Part shown: piece after piece, positions 44,022 through 54,854 of the stretch
Position numbering within the stretch: the stretch's first letter is position 1
Layout of the letters: each line of letters opens with the position of its first letter
Assembly (NCBI RefSeq): GCF_023612255.1
Contig: NZ_CP063231.1
Coordinates: 2,648,001-2,712,000, forward strand
Length of the DNA stretch: 64,000 nt
Source: Luteibacter flocculans
GTDB taxonomy: Bacteria; Pseudomonadota; Gammaproteobacteria; Xanthomonadales; Rhodanobacteraceae
Direction: 5' to 3'
Position numbers and translations under genes: made by a program
The notes under the pieces: generated by a model
What the model was told of the DNA's origin: nothing
What the model saw: only the letters and a program-made list of their open reading frames with translations
Databases searched by the model: none

Positions 44022-45317
44022 TCAGGCGGCGTCGCCACCCTCGCCCGCGATCCGCTGCTGCTGCAGATTGCCGCGATAGATCAGATACGGCTCAGCCTGA
44101 CCGTCGATCACGGCGTCGTCGACCACAACCTTGCTGACGTGTTCCAGCGAGGGCAGTTCGAACATCGTGTCGAGCAGCACCTGTTCGAGGATGGTACGCA
44201 GGCCGCGTGCGCCGGTCTTGCGCTTGAGCGCGCGACGAGCGATGGCAGACAGCGCCTCGGGGCGGAATTCCAACTCCGCGCCTTCCATGTCGAACAGCTT
44301 GCGGAACTGCTTGGTGACGGCGTTCTTCGGCTCGGTGAGGATCTGTACGAGTGCGGCCTCGTCGAGCTCATCGAGCGTGGCAACAACCGGCAGACGACCG
44401 ACGAATTCCGGAATCAGACCGAAACGGACCAGGTCCGCCGGCTCCACTTCGGAGAGCATCTTGCCGACGTTCTCGGTACGCTCCTTGGAGCGAACCTCGG
44501 CGCCGAAGCCGATGCCAGTGGTTTCGGAACGCTGCTGAATCACCTTCTCCAGGCCGGCGAACGCGCCGCCGCAGATGAAGAGGATGTTGCGCGTGTCGAC
44601 CTGCAGGAACTCCTGCTGCGGATGCTTGCGACCACCCTGCGGCGGCACCGAGGCAAGCGTGCCTTCGATGAGCTTGAGGAGGGCCTGCTGCACGCCTTCG
44701 CCGGACACGTCGCGGGTGATCGACGGGTTCTCGCTCTTGCGCGAGATCTTGTCGATTTCGTCGATGTAGACGATGCCGCTCTGCGCCTTCTCGACGTCGT
44801 AGTCGCACTTCTGCAGGAGCTTCTGGATGATGTTCTCGACGTCCTCACCCACATAGCCCGCTTCGGTCAGCGTGGTGGCGTCCGCGATGGTAAACGGCAC
44901 GTTGAGCAGCCGCGCCAGCGTTTCGGCCAGCAGCGTCTTGCCCGAACCGGTCGGACCGATCAGGAGGATGTTCGACTTGCCGAGTTCGACCTCGTCGTTC
45001 TTCTGACGCGACTCCATACGCTTGTAGTGGTTGTAGACCGCGACGGACAGCGCCTTCTTGGCGCGCGTCTGGCCGACCACGTACTGGTCGAGCGCTTCCA
45101 TGATCTCGCGCGGCTTCGGGAGTTGAGTCCGGCCGGAGGCCGCCTTCTCTTCCAGTTCCTCGCGGATGATGTCGTTGCACAGCTCGACGCATTCATCGCA
45201 GATGAACACGCTGGGGCCAGCGATCAGCTTGCGCACTTCGTGCTGGCTCTTGCCGCAGAAAGAGCAGTAAAGAATCTTGCCGCCGTCGTTGGAACGGCTC
45301 TGCCGCTCGTCGCTCAT
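44022..45317 (-). CDS. clpX: ClpX ATPase subunit of the ClpXP protease
   Basis: Unfoldase that feeds substrates to ClpP; 431 residues. N-terminal zinc-binding domain [11 protein letters not shown]...CDECVELC, Walker [12 protein letters not shown], Walker [10 protein letters not shown], the pore loop GYVGEDVE, and the ClpP-binding IGF-type loop expected near [12 protein letters not shown] at 45317. Downstream of clpP with a 103-base gap that includes a hairpin. Confidence 0.97.
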   Translation of the reverse strand: MSDERQSRSNDGGKILYCSFCGKSQHEVRKLIAGPSVFICDECVELCNDIIREELEEKAASGRTQLPKPREIMEALDQYVVGQTRAKKALSVAVYNHYKRMESRQKNDEVELGKSNILLIGPTGSGKTLLAETLARLLNVPFTIADATTLTEAGYVGEDVENIIQKLLQKCDYDVEKAQSGIVYIDEIDKISRKSENPSITRDVSGEGVQQALLKLIEGTLASVPPQGGRKHPQQEFLQVDTRNILFICGGAFAGLEKVIQQRSETTGIGFGAEVRSKERTENVGKMLSEVEPADLVRFGLIPEFVGRLPVVATLDELDEAALVQILTEPKNAVTKQFRKLFDMEGAELEFRPEALSAIARRALKRKTGARGLRTILEQVLLDTMFELPSLEHVSKVVVDDAVIDGQAEPYLIYRGNLQQQRIAGEGGDAA

Positions 45318-45362
45318 GCTTTGGGCCCTACTGAGAATCCAGGTGCGCTTTGAGAATAGCAC

Positions 45363-45396
45363 AGCACTCCGCCCCGGGAATCGGGGGCGGAGTGCT
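45363..45396 (-). terminator. Strong hairpin between clpP and clpX
   Basis: AGCACTCCGCCCC pairs with GGGGCGGAGTGCT around an 8-base loop. There is no clean T-tract on either side, so it may be a weak terminator or an mRNA-processing or stability element that sets the ClpP to ClpX ratio. Confidence 0.5.
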
Positions 45397-45420
45397 GGTT
45401 TTCACAAGCGAAAAGTACAA

Positions 45421-46053
45421 TCAAGCTGAACGGACAGTCTCGACCGTGCGCTTGTCGAGCACCGAATCGATCAGGCCATAAGCCTGCGCTTCCGCGCCGC
45501 TCATGAAGCGATCACGCTCGGTGTCGCGAGCGATCTCTTCCACCGTCTTGCCGCTGTGGTGGGCGAGGATCGCGTTGAGGCGCTCACGCATCGTGAGGAT
45601 TTCACGTGCGTGGATCTCGATGTCCGTGGCCTGGCCGGAGATACCGCCCGCCCACGGCTGGTGGATCATGATGCGCGAGTGCGGCAGCGAGTAGCGCTTG
45701 CCTGCCGCACCAGCGGCCAGCAGGAGGGCGCCCATCGAGGCGGCCTGGCCGATGCACATCGTGCTGACGTCCGGCTTCACGAACTGCATCGTGTCGTAGA
45801 TCGCCATGCCCGCGGTGACGGAGCCGCCCGGGCTGTTGATGTACAGGCTGATGTCCTTGTCCGGGTTTTCGGATTCAAGGAACAGGAGCTGCGCGACGAT
45901 GACATTGGCCATGTAATCGTCGACCGGGCCGACCGCGAAGATCACGCGCTCCTTGAGAAGGCGCGAGTAGATATCGTACGAACGCTCTCCGCGAGAGGTC
46001 TGTTCGACGACGATGGGCACCAAGTTGAGGTTCTGGATCGGAGCCATGGACAT
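45421..46053 (-). CDS. clpP: ClpP proteolytic subunit
   Basis: Tetradecameric serine protease; 210 residues. Catalytic Ser106 in GQAASMGA, His131 in MIHQPWAG, and Asp in [30 protein letters not shown] is the typical mature N-terminus. Follows tig by 47 bases. Confidence 0.97.
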   Translation of the reverse strand: MSMAPIQNLNLVPIVVEQTSRGERSYDIYSRLLKERVIFAVGPVDDYMANVIVAQLLFLESENPDKDISLYINSPGGSVTAGMAIYDTMQFVKPDVSTMCIGQAASMGALLLAAGAAGKRYSLPHSRIMIHQPWAGGISGQATDIEIHAREILTMRERLNAILAHHSGKTVEEIARDTERDRFMSGAEAQAYGLIDSVLDKRTVETVRSA

Positions 46054-46100
46054 GCGGTCTCTCCTTCGTATGGGGCCCGGTTATTGCGATGGATCGGCGC

Positions 46101-47393
46101 TTAGGCGCCGATCGGCCGCATTACCTCGTCGAAGCTCAGTTCCTGGTCGGTGGTCTTGGCGTTGTCCGCCACCCACTCGGCCACCTGATCTTCCATGACG
46201 CGGTTCTGCAGTCCCGACATCAGTTGGGGGTCACCGTTATACAGTTCAATGACCTTCTCCGGCTCCTCGTACGTGGAGGCGATGGCGGCCAGCATCTCGT
46301 TCATGCGCTTACGGTCCAGGCGCAGCTCGTTCTTGCGGGCGATTTCGCCCATGAGCAGCGCCGCGGTGACGCGCTTGCGGGCAAACGGCAGGGCTTCTTC
46401 CACCATCTGCGGGCTCGGCTCCTGGCCGCGCGGCAGGTTACCGGAGGCGAGGCTGCGGGCTTCGGCGTTGGCCATCAGCTCCGGCACATCGAGGTCCGGG
46501 TAGGCCGCGGCGAGCTTTTCGGCCACTTCCGCCTTGAGGCGAGCCATGAGCGTCGCCTTGAGCTCGCGCTCGAGGTTGGCGCGGACTTCCTTGCGGAAGG
46601 TCTCGATGTCGCCGTCGGCGACGCCGAACATCTTCACGAACTCGGCGTCCACGGTCGGCAGGTTGGGCTCCTGCACCTTCACGATCTTGAAGGTGACCTT
46701 GGCGGTCTTGCCGGCCAGATCGGGGTTGCGGAAGTCGGCCGGGAAGGCGACGTCCTGGACCAGGTCTTCGCCCGCGCTACGGCCGGTCAGGGCCTCGTCG
46801 AGCGCCTTGAACAGGGTGCCGGAGCCGAGCACGCTGCCAGCGCGCTCCAGGCCTTCGGCCGGGAAGCGGTAATCGCCGGCTTCGGCGGCGTATTCGAACA
46901 TCACGAAATCGCCGTCCTTGGAGGCGCGCGACACGTCGTCGAAGCTGCGACGCTGGGTGCGCAGGGTTTCGATCATCTTGTCGATGTCGGCGTCCTTCAC
47001 CTCAGCCTTCGGGCGGGCGATCTCGATCGCGGCGACGTCGATGGCCGGGAATTCCGGCATGACTTCGAAGGTGGCCGTATACGCGATCTCGCCGTTCTCG
47101 GCGTTGCCCGTGGTGTCGACAGACGGGTTGGCGATCGGCTGCAGTTTCTCCTGCTGGAACGCGTCGCGCAGCGTACTGCCGATGAGCTCCGACAGCGCTT
47201 CGCCACGGACCTGCGCGCCGAAGCGCTGCTTGATCACGTTGGCCGGCACCTTGCCGGGACGGAAGCCCTTCAGGCGCACCGTGCGACCCATTTCCGCGAT
47301 GCGCTCGCTGACCTGCGTCTCCAGACGCTCAGCCGGGAACTTCACCGTGAGCTTGCGCCCGAGCTTGCCGACATTCTCAACCGAAACCTGCAT
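46101..47393 (-). CDS. tig: Trigger factor
   Basis: Ribosome-associated chaperone and prolyl isomerase for nascent chains; 430 residues. Ribosome-binding loop GFRPGKVP (residues about 44-51), FKBP-like domain in the middle (GDFVMFEY...), helical C-terminal arms. ATG at 47393 has AGGAGAG upstream. The open frame continues upstream to 48143 but that stretch lies over soxR and is not part of this protein. Confidence 0.96.
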   Translation of the reverse strand: MQVSVENVGKLGRKLTVKFPAERLETQVSERIAEMGRTVRLKGFRPGKVPANVIKQRFGAQVRGEALSELIGSTLRDAFQQEKLQPIANPSVDTTGNAENGEIAYTATFEVMPEFPAIDVAAIEIARPKAEVKDADIDKMIETLRTQRRSFDDVSRASKDGDFVMFEYAAEAGDYRFPAEGLERAGSVLGSGTLFKALDEALTGRSAGEDLVQDVAFPADFRNPDLAGKTAKVTFKIVKVQEPNLPTVDAEFVKMFGVADGDIETFRKEVRANLERELKATLMARLKAEVAEKLAAAYPDLDVPELMANAEARSLASGNLPRGQEPSPQMVEEALPFARKRVTAALLMGEIARKNELRLDRKRMNEMLAAIASTYEEPEKVIELYNGDPQLMSGLQNRVMEDQVAEWVADNAKTTDQELSFDEVMRPIGA

Positions 47394-47569
47394 GACCTCT
47401 CCTGAAACCACCACGGACGTGGCGCGATGGCGAACATCCGTCGCCGTAACCGAAACCAAGGGATCCACCGCGAAACCGGGCCGGTCGCCGCGACCTGTTC
47501 CCCAGCGGCGAAAAACCCCGCAAATGACTGCCCATTCTACGTTTTGGCCTCCTGCCGCCGCAACCTGCC

Positions 47570-48004
47570 TCAGCCGGCGCTCCAACGCCTCGGGCCGGCT
47601 CCCTCGACAGCCAGCGCGTCCCCCGGATTCGCGAGGCTGCAGGCCGTCAGGGACAGGCAGCCGCAGCCGATGCAGTCGGTCAGCCGATCCTTGAGATTGA
47701 GCAACTGGTCGATGCGCGCCTCCAGCTCGTCGCGCCACGCCGCCGACATCTGCGTCCACTCCTCGCGCGTGGGGGTGCGTTCGTGCGGCAGCGTATCGAA
47801 GGCCCGCCGGACCGCCCCCAGCGGCATACCCACCCGCTGGGCTACCCGGATGATGGCGAGGCGCCGCAGCACGTCGGCTCCGTAGCGACGCTGGTTGCCT
47901 GCCGTGCGGAGGCTGCGAATGAGGCCCTTGCGCTCGTAGAAGTGCAGCGCCGACACGGCGAGGCCCGAGCGTTTCGCCGCTTCTCCGACGGTCAGTTCCC
48001 GCAT
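47570..48004 (-). CDS. soxR: Redox-sensitive regulator SoxR (MerR family)
   Basis: 144 residues: MerR-type winged helix (MRELTVGEAAKRSGLAVSAL), dimerisation helix, and the [2Fe-2S] cluster motif with Cys111, 114, 116 and 122 (spacing C-x2-C-x-C-x5-C), which is exact SoxR. It responds to redox-active compounds. Outside enterics SoxR usually controls exporters and oxygenases directly, not soxS. Divergent from an MFS transporter with a SoxR-type operator between them. Confidence 0.95.
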   Translation of the reverse strand: MRELTVGEAAKRSGLAVSALHFYERKGLIRSLRTAGNQRRYGADVLRRLAIIRVAQRVGMPLGAVRRAFDTLPHERTPTREEWTQMSAAWRDELEARIDQLLNLKDRLTDCIGCGCLSLTACSLANPGDALAVEGAGPRRWSAG

Positions 48005-48011
48005 CGCTTGA

Positions 48012-48029
48012 CCTAAATAATGGTTGAGG
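48012..48029. promoter_or_regulatory. Putative SoxR operator
   Basis: CCTAAATAATGGTTGAGG is an 18-bp imperfect dyad close to the SoxR consensus CCTCAAGTTAACTTGAGG (outer CCT/AGG and AA/TT conserved). TTGACC at 48008-48013 overlaps its left edge as a -35 for the MFS gene, which places the operator in the spacer as MerR-family activators need. Confidence 0.75.
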
Positions 48030-48096
48030 TTGCATCCTGCATCGGCCTGACCGCCCGCGCAAGCGTGCGACACTCCCCGCCCCGCCAGGAACCCGA

Positions 48097-49482
48097 ATGA
48101 ACGTGGGAACATCCGACCCGAACCTCCTTGCTTCCCCTGCCACACCGCGGGCCGAGGGGATTCTCGCGCCGCCCTACCGGGCCGCCACCCTGGGCATGGT
48201 CGCCCTCATTTCCTTGATCGCCTTCGAGGCATTGGCAGTCACCACCGCCATGCCAACCGTGGCGCGCGAGCTGAACGGTCTCAAGGCCTATGCGCTCGCC
48301 TTCGGCGGCGTGCTCGCCACGAGCGTCATCGGCATGGCGCTGTCCGGCCGATGGAGCGATCGACGTGGCCCGGCTCCGGCCATGTGGACGGGCCTTGCCG
48401 GTTTTGTGGTCGGCCTACTGCTCGCCGGATTCGCCCGCGACATGCCCACCCTGCTCCTGGGCCGGCTCGTCCAGGGCCTGGGCGCCGGCTGCCTGTCTCC
48501 GGCGCTGTATGTGATCGTGGGTCGGCTTTATCCCGAAGCGCTGCGCCCGAAAGTCTTCGCGGCGTTCTCCGCTGGATGGGTGGTACCTGCTCTCATCGGC
48601 CCGGCGCTCAGCGGCTTCGTGGTCGAGCACTTCGGCTGGCGCTGGGTCTTTCTGGCCGTGCCACTGCTGGCGATTCCCGCTGCCGCGGGCCTGCGCGGTG
48701 CGATGCATAACCTCGGCCCCACGGATCACCAGGCATCGGGCACGGCAAGCCGCATGGGCAACGCCATCGGAGCGTCGCTCGGTGCCTGCCTGCTGTTCGT
48801 CGCCGGTCAGGAGCACGGCTGGACGGTAGCCGTCCTGCTGGTGCCGGCGCTGGCATTGCTGTTCGTCTGCGGCAGACGGCTGCTGCCCCCAGGCACGCTA
48901 CGCGCCGCGCGCGGCCTTCCGGCCGTGGTCGCGCTACGCGGCGTGGCCGCTTCCGCCTTCTTCGGCACCGAGGCCTTCCTGCCGCTGGCCTTCTCCCGCG
49001 AGCATGACCTGTCTCCGATGTGGGCCGGTCTGGCAATCAGCGTCGGCGCCATCGGCTGGTTTTCGGGATCGTGGTATCAGGGTCACTACGCGAAGGTCTC
49101 GCGGCAGACGCTGCTACGCCGGGGCACGGTCTTGATGGTGTTCGGCTCGATCGCGGCTGCAATGAGCACCTTTCCGTGGATGCCGGTCGCAGCGTCGGTC
49201 GCGGGTTGGCTTCTCACCGGGCTCGGCATGGGCATGCTCTACGGCACGGTCGCCGTGCTCGCTCTGTCGATGTCCAGCGAGCATGAGCAAGGCACCAACA
49301 GCTCCGCGCTGCAGCTTTGCGAATCGCTCATGGTTGCGACGACGCTCGCCATCGGCGGGTCGTTGTTCGGCGTGTTGCTCGACGTGTCGGCAACGGCTGC
49401 GTTCGCGGCGAACTTCGCCATTACGGTGGCGCTCGCCGTGGTGAGCACGATCGTTGCGCGGCGGACGGAGCCGCGTGCGTGA
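48097..49482 (+). CDS. MFS multidrug-type transporter, probable SoxR target
   Basis: 461 residues, about 14 hydrophobic segments. Motif A-like SGRWSDRRGPAPAM between helices 2 and 3, and ALAVTTAMPTVARELNG near the N-terminus, place it among proton-driven drug exporters. The substrate is unknown; redox-cycling compounds are inferred from the adjoining SoxR box. Starts 92 bases from soxR. Confidence 0.88.
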   Translation: MNVGTSDPNLLASPATPRAEGILAPPYRAATLGMVALISLIAFEALAVTTAMPTVARELNGLKAYALAFGGVLATSVIGMALSGRWSDRRGPAPAMWTGLAGFVVGLLLAGFARDMPTLLLGRLVQGLGAGCLSPALYVIVGRLYPEALRPKVFAAFSAGWVVPALIGPALSGFVVEHFGWRWVFLAVPLLAIPAAAGLRGAMHNLGPTDHQASGTASRMGNAIGASLGACLLFVAGQEHGWTVAVLLVPALALLFVCGRRLLPPGTLRAARGLPAVVALRGVAASAFFGTEAFLPLAFSREHDLSPMWAGLAISVGAIGWFSGSWYQGHYAKVSRQTLLRRGTVLMVFGSIAAAMSTFPWMPVAASVAGWLLTGLGMGMLYGTVAVLALSMSSEHEQGTNSSALQLCESLMVATTLAIGGSLFGVLLDVSATAAFAANFAITVALAVVSTIVARRTEPRA

Positions 49483-49526
49483 GATGCGCACGTCGTACCG
49501 TCAGTGACATTGACGTCTTAGAACGA

Positions 49527-49611
49527 TGGTGCGAGAGGCGGGACTCGAACCCGCACGCCTTGCGGCGTCAGAACCTAAATCTGGTGCGTCTACCAATTCC
49601 GCCACTCTCGC
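49527..49611 (-). tRNA. tRNA-Leu (anticodon TAG)
   Basis: 85 bases, CCA encoded. Acceptor GCGAGAG/CTCTCGC; anticodon loop TTTAGGT between CCAGA and TCTGA; class II variable arm; T-arm GCGGGTTCGAGTCCCGC. Separated from the other tRNAs by a terminator. Confidence 0.97.
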
Positions 49612-49717
49612 GCGCCGTCATTCTAGGGCGCCAGGGTGAACGGGGTCCAGAATCGCGTTTGCATTTGATGCATTCCAGCCTTACGCCTACACGCAAATTC
49701 CCCTATCCGAAACAAAA

Positions 49718-49743
49718 AAAGACCCGGATTTCTCCGGGTCTTT
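49718..49743 (-). terminator. Terminator after tRNA-Lys
   Basis: AAAGACCCGG and CCGGGTCTTT, 10-bp perfect stem, 6-base loop; on the minus strand it runs into TTTTTTT. Ends the Arg-Pro-Arg-His-Lys tRNA series. Confidence 0.9.
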
Positions 49744-49748
49744 CGAAT

Positions 49749-49824
<76 letters not shown>

Positions 49825-49845
49825 GTTTGAAACTTGCGTTGTAAG

Positions 49846-49922
49846 TGGGGTGGACGATGGGACTCGAACCCACGACATCCGGAATCACAATCCGGTACTC
49901 TAACCAGCTGAGCTACGCCCAC
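49846..49922 (-). tRNA. tRNA-His (anticodon GTG)
   Basis: 77 bases, CCA encoded. Acceptor GTGGGCG pairs with CGTCCAC (one G-U). Anticodon loop TTGTGAT between CCGGA and TCCGG. Discriminator C, as expected for His. Confidence 0.96.
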
Positions 49923-49936
49923 CATAAAACACCATC

Positions 49937-50013
49937 TGGCGCGCCCGACAGGAATCGAACCTGCAACCGTCGGCTTAGAAGGCCGATGCTCTATCCGGTT
50001 GAGCTACAGGCGC
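49937..50013 (-). tRNA. tRNA-Arg (anticodon TCT)
   Basis: 77 bases, CCA encoded. Acceptor GCGCCTG/CGGGCGC (one G-U); anticodon loop CTTCTAA between TCGGC and GCCGA; T-arm GCAGGTTCGATTCCTGT. Confidence 0.96.
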
Positions 50014-50037
50014 AGGCACTGTACGTAGAACGCCAAC

Positions 50038-50114
50038 TGGTCGGGGCAGAGGGATTCGAACCCCCGACATCCAGCTCCCAAAGCTGGCGCTCTACCAGAC
50101 TGAGCTATACCCCG
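50038..50114 (-). tRNA. tRNA-Pro (anticodon TGG)
   Basis: 77 bases, CCA encoded. Acceptor CGGGGTA/TGCCCCG; anticodon loop TTTGGGA between CCAGC and GCTGG; T-arm GGGGGTTCGAATCCCTC. Confidence 0.97.
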
Positions 50115-50255
50115 AAACTTCAAGCACCATCCCGATACTGCTGGGGTGAAGCTTTCAAATGTTACGGGTCAAAGCCAAGCCCGTCAATCCGCATGAACAC
50201 ACCACACTTTCAACTACCGCGACCTTTGCGCTAGCGCATCGGTCTTGCTTAAAGA

Positions 50256-50332
50256 TGGTGCGCCCGGAGAGATTCGAACTCCCGACCACCAAGTTCGTAG
50301 CCTGGTACTCTATCCAACTGAGCTACGGGCGC
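50256..50332 (-). tRNA. tRNA-Arg (anticodon ACG)
   Basis: 77 bases, CCA encoded. Acceptor GCGCCCG/CGGGCGC; anticodon loop CTACGAA between CCAGG and CTTGG; A34 would be edited to inosine by TadA. First of the minus-strand series; 141 bases separate it from tRNA-Pro, with nothing recognisable between. Confidence 0.97.
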
Positions 50333-50530
50333 ACACTTTAAACCTTTGACCCGGTGACTTTCGCCGCGAAGCGTTGCCGCCGTGTCGAGAAGCGGAATTA
50401 TTCAGATATCCGGCGTGTGCGTCAACACTTTTTGCATCTTTTTTTTCGCGAATCGGTAACACGACGGTAAATAGCCGTCCGAACGCGGACGCGTGCAGCG
50501 ATTTCACCGAGGCTGTGCGGACAAAGAAAA

Positions 50531-50547
50531 GGCGGCACATGGCCGCC
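50531..50547 (-). terminator. Terminator after ftsH
   Basis: GGCGGC and GCCGCC arms with a short loop; on the minus strand TTTTCTTTGT follows. It lies 9 bases after the ftsH stop. Confidence 0.75.
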
Positions 50548-50555
50548 CTTCTCTC

Positions 50556-52483
<1,928 letters not shown>

Positions 52484-52487
<4 letters not shown>

Positions 52488-53134
52488 GCGCGGTTCTCGC
52501 CAGGTTGCCGGGACGCGGACTTGAGGCCGGTCGCCAGAGCATAGACCTCTCGCGAACGCGCGCGGGAGGCCTTCGGTTTACGCATCGTCACGCGACTGAA
52601 GTCCGCGCGCAAGTTCTTGAGGTACTCATCGAATCCCGCCCCCTGGAACAGTTTTACCAGGAACGATCCCCCGGGTTTCAGCCAATCGAGGCTGAACTGC
52701 CGGGCGAGGTCGCAAAGGTCCATGGCGCGAATCTGGTCGGCGAGTGCCACACCGGACATATTGGGGGCCATATCGGACAGGACAAGATCGACTTTCTGAC
52801 CGTCCAGCTTGGCCTCGAGCTCGTGCAGCACCGATTCCTCGCGGAAATCGCCCTGCATGAAATCCACACCGGCCAGCCCGGCCATGGGCAGAATGTCGAG
52901 GGCGATGACCTTGCCGGTGTCGCCGAGCCGCTGACGGGCGAGCTGCGACCAGCCGCCGGGTGCGGCGCCCAGGTCGACGATGGTCATGCCCGGCTTGATC
53001 AGGCGGTCGCGGTCGATCAGCTCTTCGAGCTTGAAGACCGCGCGGGAGCGCAGCCCCTCTGCCTGGGCACGCTTGACGTAAACGTCGTCGAAATGCTCCC
53101 GAAGCCAGCGGGAACTGCTCTTGCTGCGTGACAT
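52484..53134 (-). CDS. rlmE: 23S rRNA 2'-O-ribose U2552 methyltransferase RlmE
   Basis: 216 residues (FtsJ/RrmJ). SAM site [15 protein letters not shown]; the K-D-K-E residues are visible in [30 protein letters not shown] and SREVY. ATG at 53134. Operon rlmE-ftsH with 4-base overlap; divergent from yhbY. Same arrangement as in E. coli. Confidence 0.96.
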
Positions 53135-53217
53135 CGGAGTCCGACCGGCGGGAGAAGTGTTAGGGCCACGCATGATACCCTTTGCCGCCTATCCGCCGCA
53201 CATCGAACCTGAACGCA

Positions 53218-53514
53218 ATGTCGCTTTCCCCTACACAGCGCCGCTACCTGCGCAGCCTCGCCCACGACCTCCGTCCCGTGATCCTTCTGGGCAACAAGGG
53301 CGCCACCGAGGCTGTCGCCAAGGAACTGGGCCAGGCCCTGGACATCCACGAACTGGTCAAGGTGAAGCTTTCCGGGGGCGACAAGGACGAGCGCCAGGAA
53401 CAGATCGCCTTTCTCACGGGCCAGACCGGCGCCGAAACCGTGCAGGAGATCGGCCACGTGGTCGTCCTCTTCCGCCGTAACGAGCAGGATCCGAAGCTCG
53501 CCCTGCCCCGGTAA
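53218..53514 (+). CDS. yhbY: YhbY/CRS1 RNA-binding protein
   Basis: 98 residues, single CRM domain that associates with pre-50S ribosomes. Conserved GNKGATEAVAKELGQAL loop and the GHVVVLFRR end are visible. ATG at 53218 (MSLSPTQRRYLRSLA). Divergent from rlmE as in E. coli. Confidence 0.93.
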   Translation: MSLSPTQRRYLRSLAHDLRPVILLGNKGATEAVAKELGQALDIHELVKVKLSGGDKDERQEQIAFLTGQTGAETVQEIGHVVVLFRRNEQDPKLALPR

Positions 53515-53519
53515 CCCCC

Positions 53520-53891
53520 ATGGAACTCTCGTTCGAACATCCCGGTGAGTACCTCTTCGTGCGCCGCGTCGGCGCCGACACCATCACCATCGTCGATCGC
53601 GACTTCCACAAGAGTCTCCTGCTGACCCCCGAGAAGGTGGTCGAGGACTGGAGCGTTACCGACGCCTCCCAGCTCGGCCTCGCCGATATCGAGACGATTG
53701 TCGCGCTGGCGCCCGAGCTGGTTCTGCTTGGTACCGGCCAGCGCCAGGTCTTTCCGCCCGCCGAGGTCATGGCGGCCTTTCTTCGCCGTGGGATCGGCAT
53801 CGAAGCCATGACCAACGGTGCCGCGGCACGTACTTATACGTTGCTGGCCGGCGAAGGCCGGCGCGTCGTGGCGGCGTTCATCCTGCCCTGA
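53520..53891 (+). CDS. Mth938-like domain protein
   Basis: 123 residues, the Mth938/NDUFAF3 (DUF498) fold: FPPAEVMAAFLRRGIGIEAM near the C-terminus and LVLLGTGQRQ in the middle. Mitochondrial relatives help complex I assembly; the bacterial role is unknown. It follows yhbY by 5 bases and precedes panE by 8, so all three are probably one operon. Confidence 0.85.
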   Translation: MELSFEHPGEYLFVRRVGADTITIVDRDFHKSLLLTPEKVVEDWSVTDASQLGLADIETIVALAPELVLLGTGQRQVFPPAEVMAAFLRRGIGIEAMTNGAAARTYTLLAGEGRRVVAAFILP

Positions 53892-53899
53892 GGGCATCC

Positions 53900-54844
53900 A
53901 TGCGCATTCTCGTTCTCGGTGCCGGCGGCACAGGCGGCTACTTCGGCGGCCGGATGGCCCAGGCGGGCCTGGACGTCACCTTTCTGGTTCGCCCCGAGCG
54001 CGCCAAGGTGCTGGACGACAAGGGCCTGGTCATCCTGAGCCCCTTCGGCGATGCGACTGTGCAGATAAAGCACGTCACAGCGGACACCGTGTCCGAGGCG
54101 GGTGCGTTCGACCTCGTGCTGCTGTCCTGCAAGGCCTATGACCTGCACGCCGCGATGGAAGCGATCGATCCCGCGGTGGGCGACGCCACCGTGATCCTGC
54201 CCATCCTCAACGGGCTGGCGCACTACCCCATGCTCGACAAACGCTTCGGTCCCGATCGCGTGCTGGGCGGCCTGTGCGTCATCAGTGCGGCGAAGGGCCC
54301 GCACGGCGAGATCGTCCACTTCGGCAACGGCGCGTCGGTCACGTTCGGCGAACGCGACGGTCAGCTTCAGGACAACCGCTGCGCGGCCATCGCCGATGTG
54401 TTCGCGGCCGCCAAACTCGACCACACGCATTCCAGCGATATCCAGCGGGATCTCTGGGCAAAGTTCTCGTTTCTCGCCACGCTTGCGGCTACCACGTGTC
54501 TGTTCCGGGCCAGCGTCGGCGACATCGTCGCGACAGACGACGGGCGCGTGCTTATCGAACGCACCTATGAGGAATGCCTTGCCGTCGCACGGGCGTCAGG
54601 GCACGCAGTGCCCGACAACGCACGTGCGTTCGCCTGGAAAACGCTGACCCAGGAGGATTCGCCGCTCACGGCGTCCATGCTGCGCGACCTCGAGTCAGGG
54701 CAACGGATCGAATCCGATCACATCATCGGCGACATGCTGAGGCGGGCACGCGATGCCGGTATCGCAGCGCCCCTGCTGGAGGTGGCATTCGCGCACCTGC
54801 AGGCGTTCGACGTGCGCCGCGCCCGCGAGTCACGCGCGCCCTAG
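53900..54844 (+). CDS. panE: 2-dehydropantoate 2-reductase
   Basis: 314 residues. N-terminal Rossmann motif LGAGGTGGYFGGRMAQAG; catalytic Lys in LSCKAYD or LWAKFSFLA, and Glu in the C-terminal domain. Ketopantoate reduction for pantothenate and CoA synthesis. Other members of this fold reduce different 2-keto acids, so the substrate is probable, not proven. Convergent with nlpD, 10 bases apart. Confidence 0.85.
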   Translation: MRILVLGAGGTGGYFGGRMAQAGLDVTFLVRPERAKVLDDKGLVILSPFGDATVQIKHVTADTVSEAGAFDLVLLSCKAYDLHAAMEAIDPAVGDATVILPILNGLAHYPMLDKRFGPDRVLGGLCVISAAKGPHGEIVHFGNGASVTFGERDGQLQDNRCAAIADVFAAAKLDHTHSSDIQRDLWAKFSFLATLAATTCLFRASVGDIVATDDGRVLIERTYEECLAVARASGHAVPDNARAFAWKTLTQEDSPLTASMLRDLESGQRIESDHIIGDMLRRARDAGIAAPLLEVAFAHLQAFDVRRARESRAP

Positions 54845-54854
54845 GCGCGCAGCA

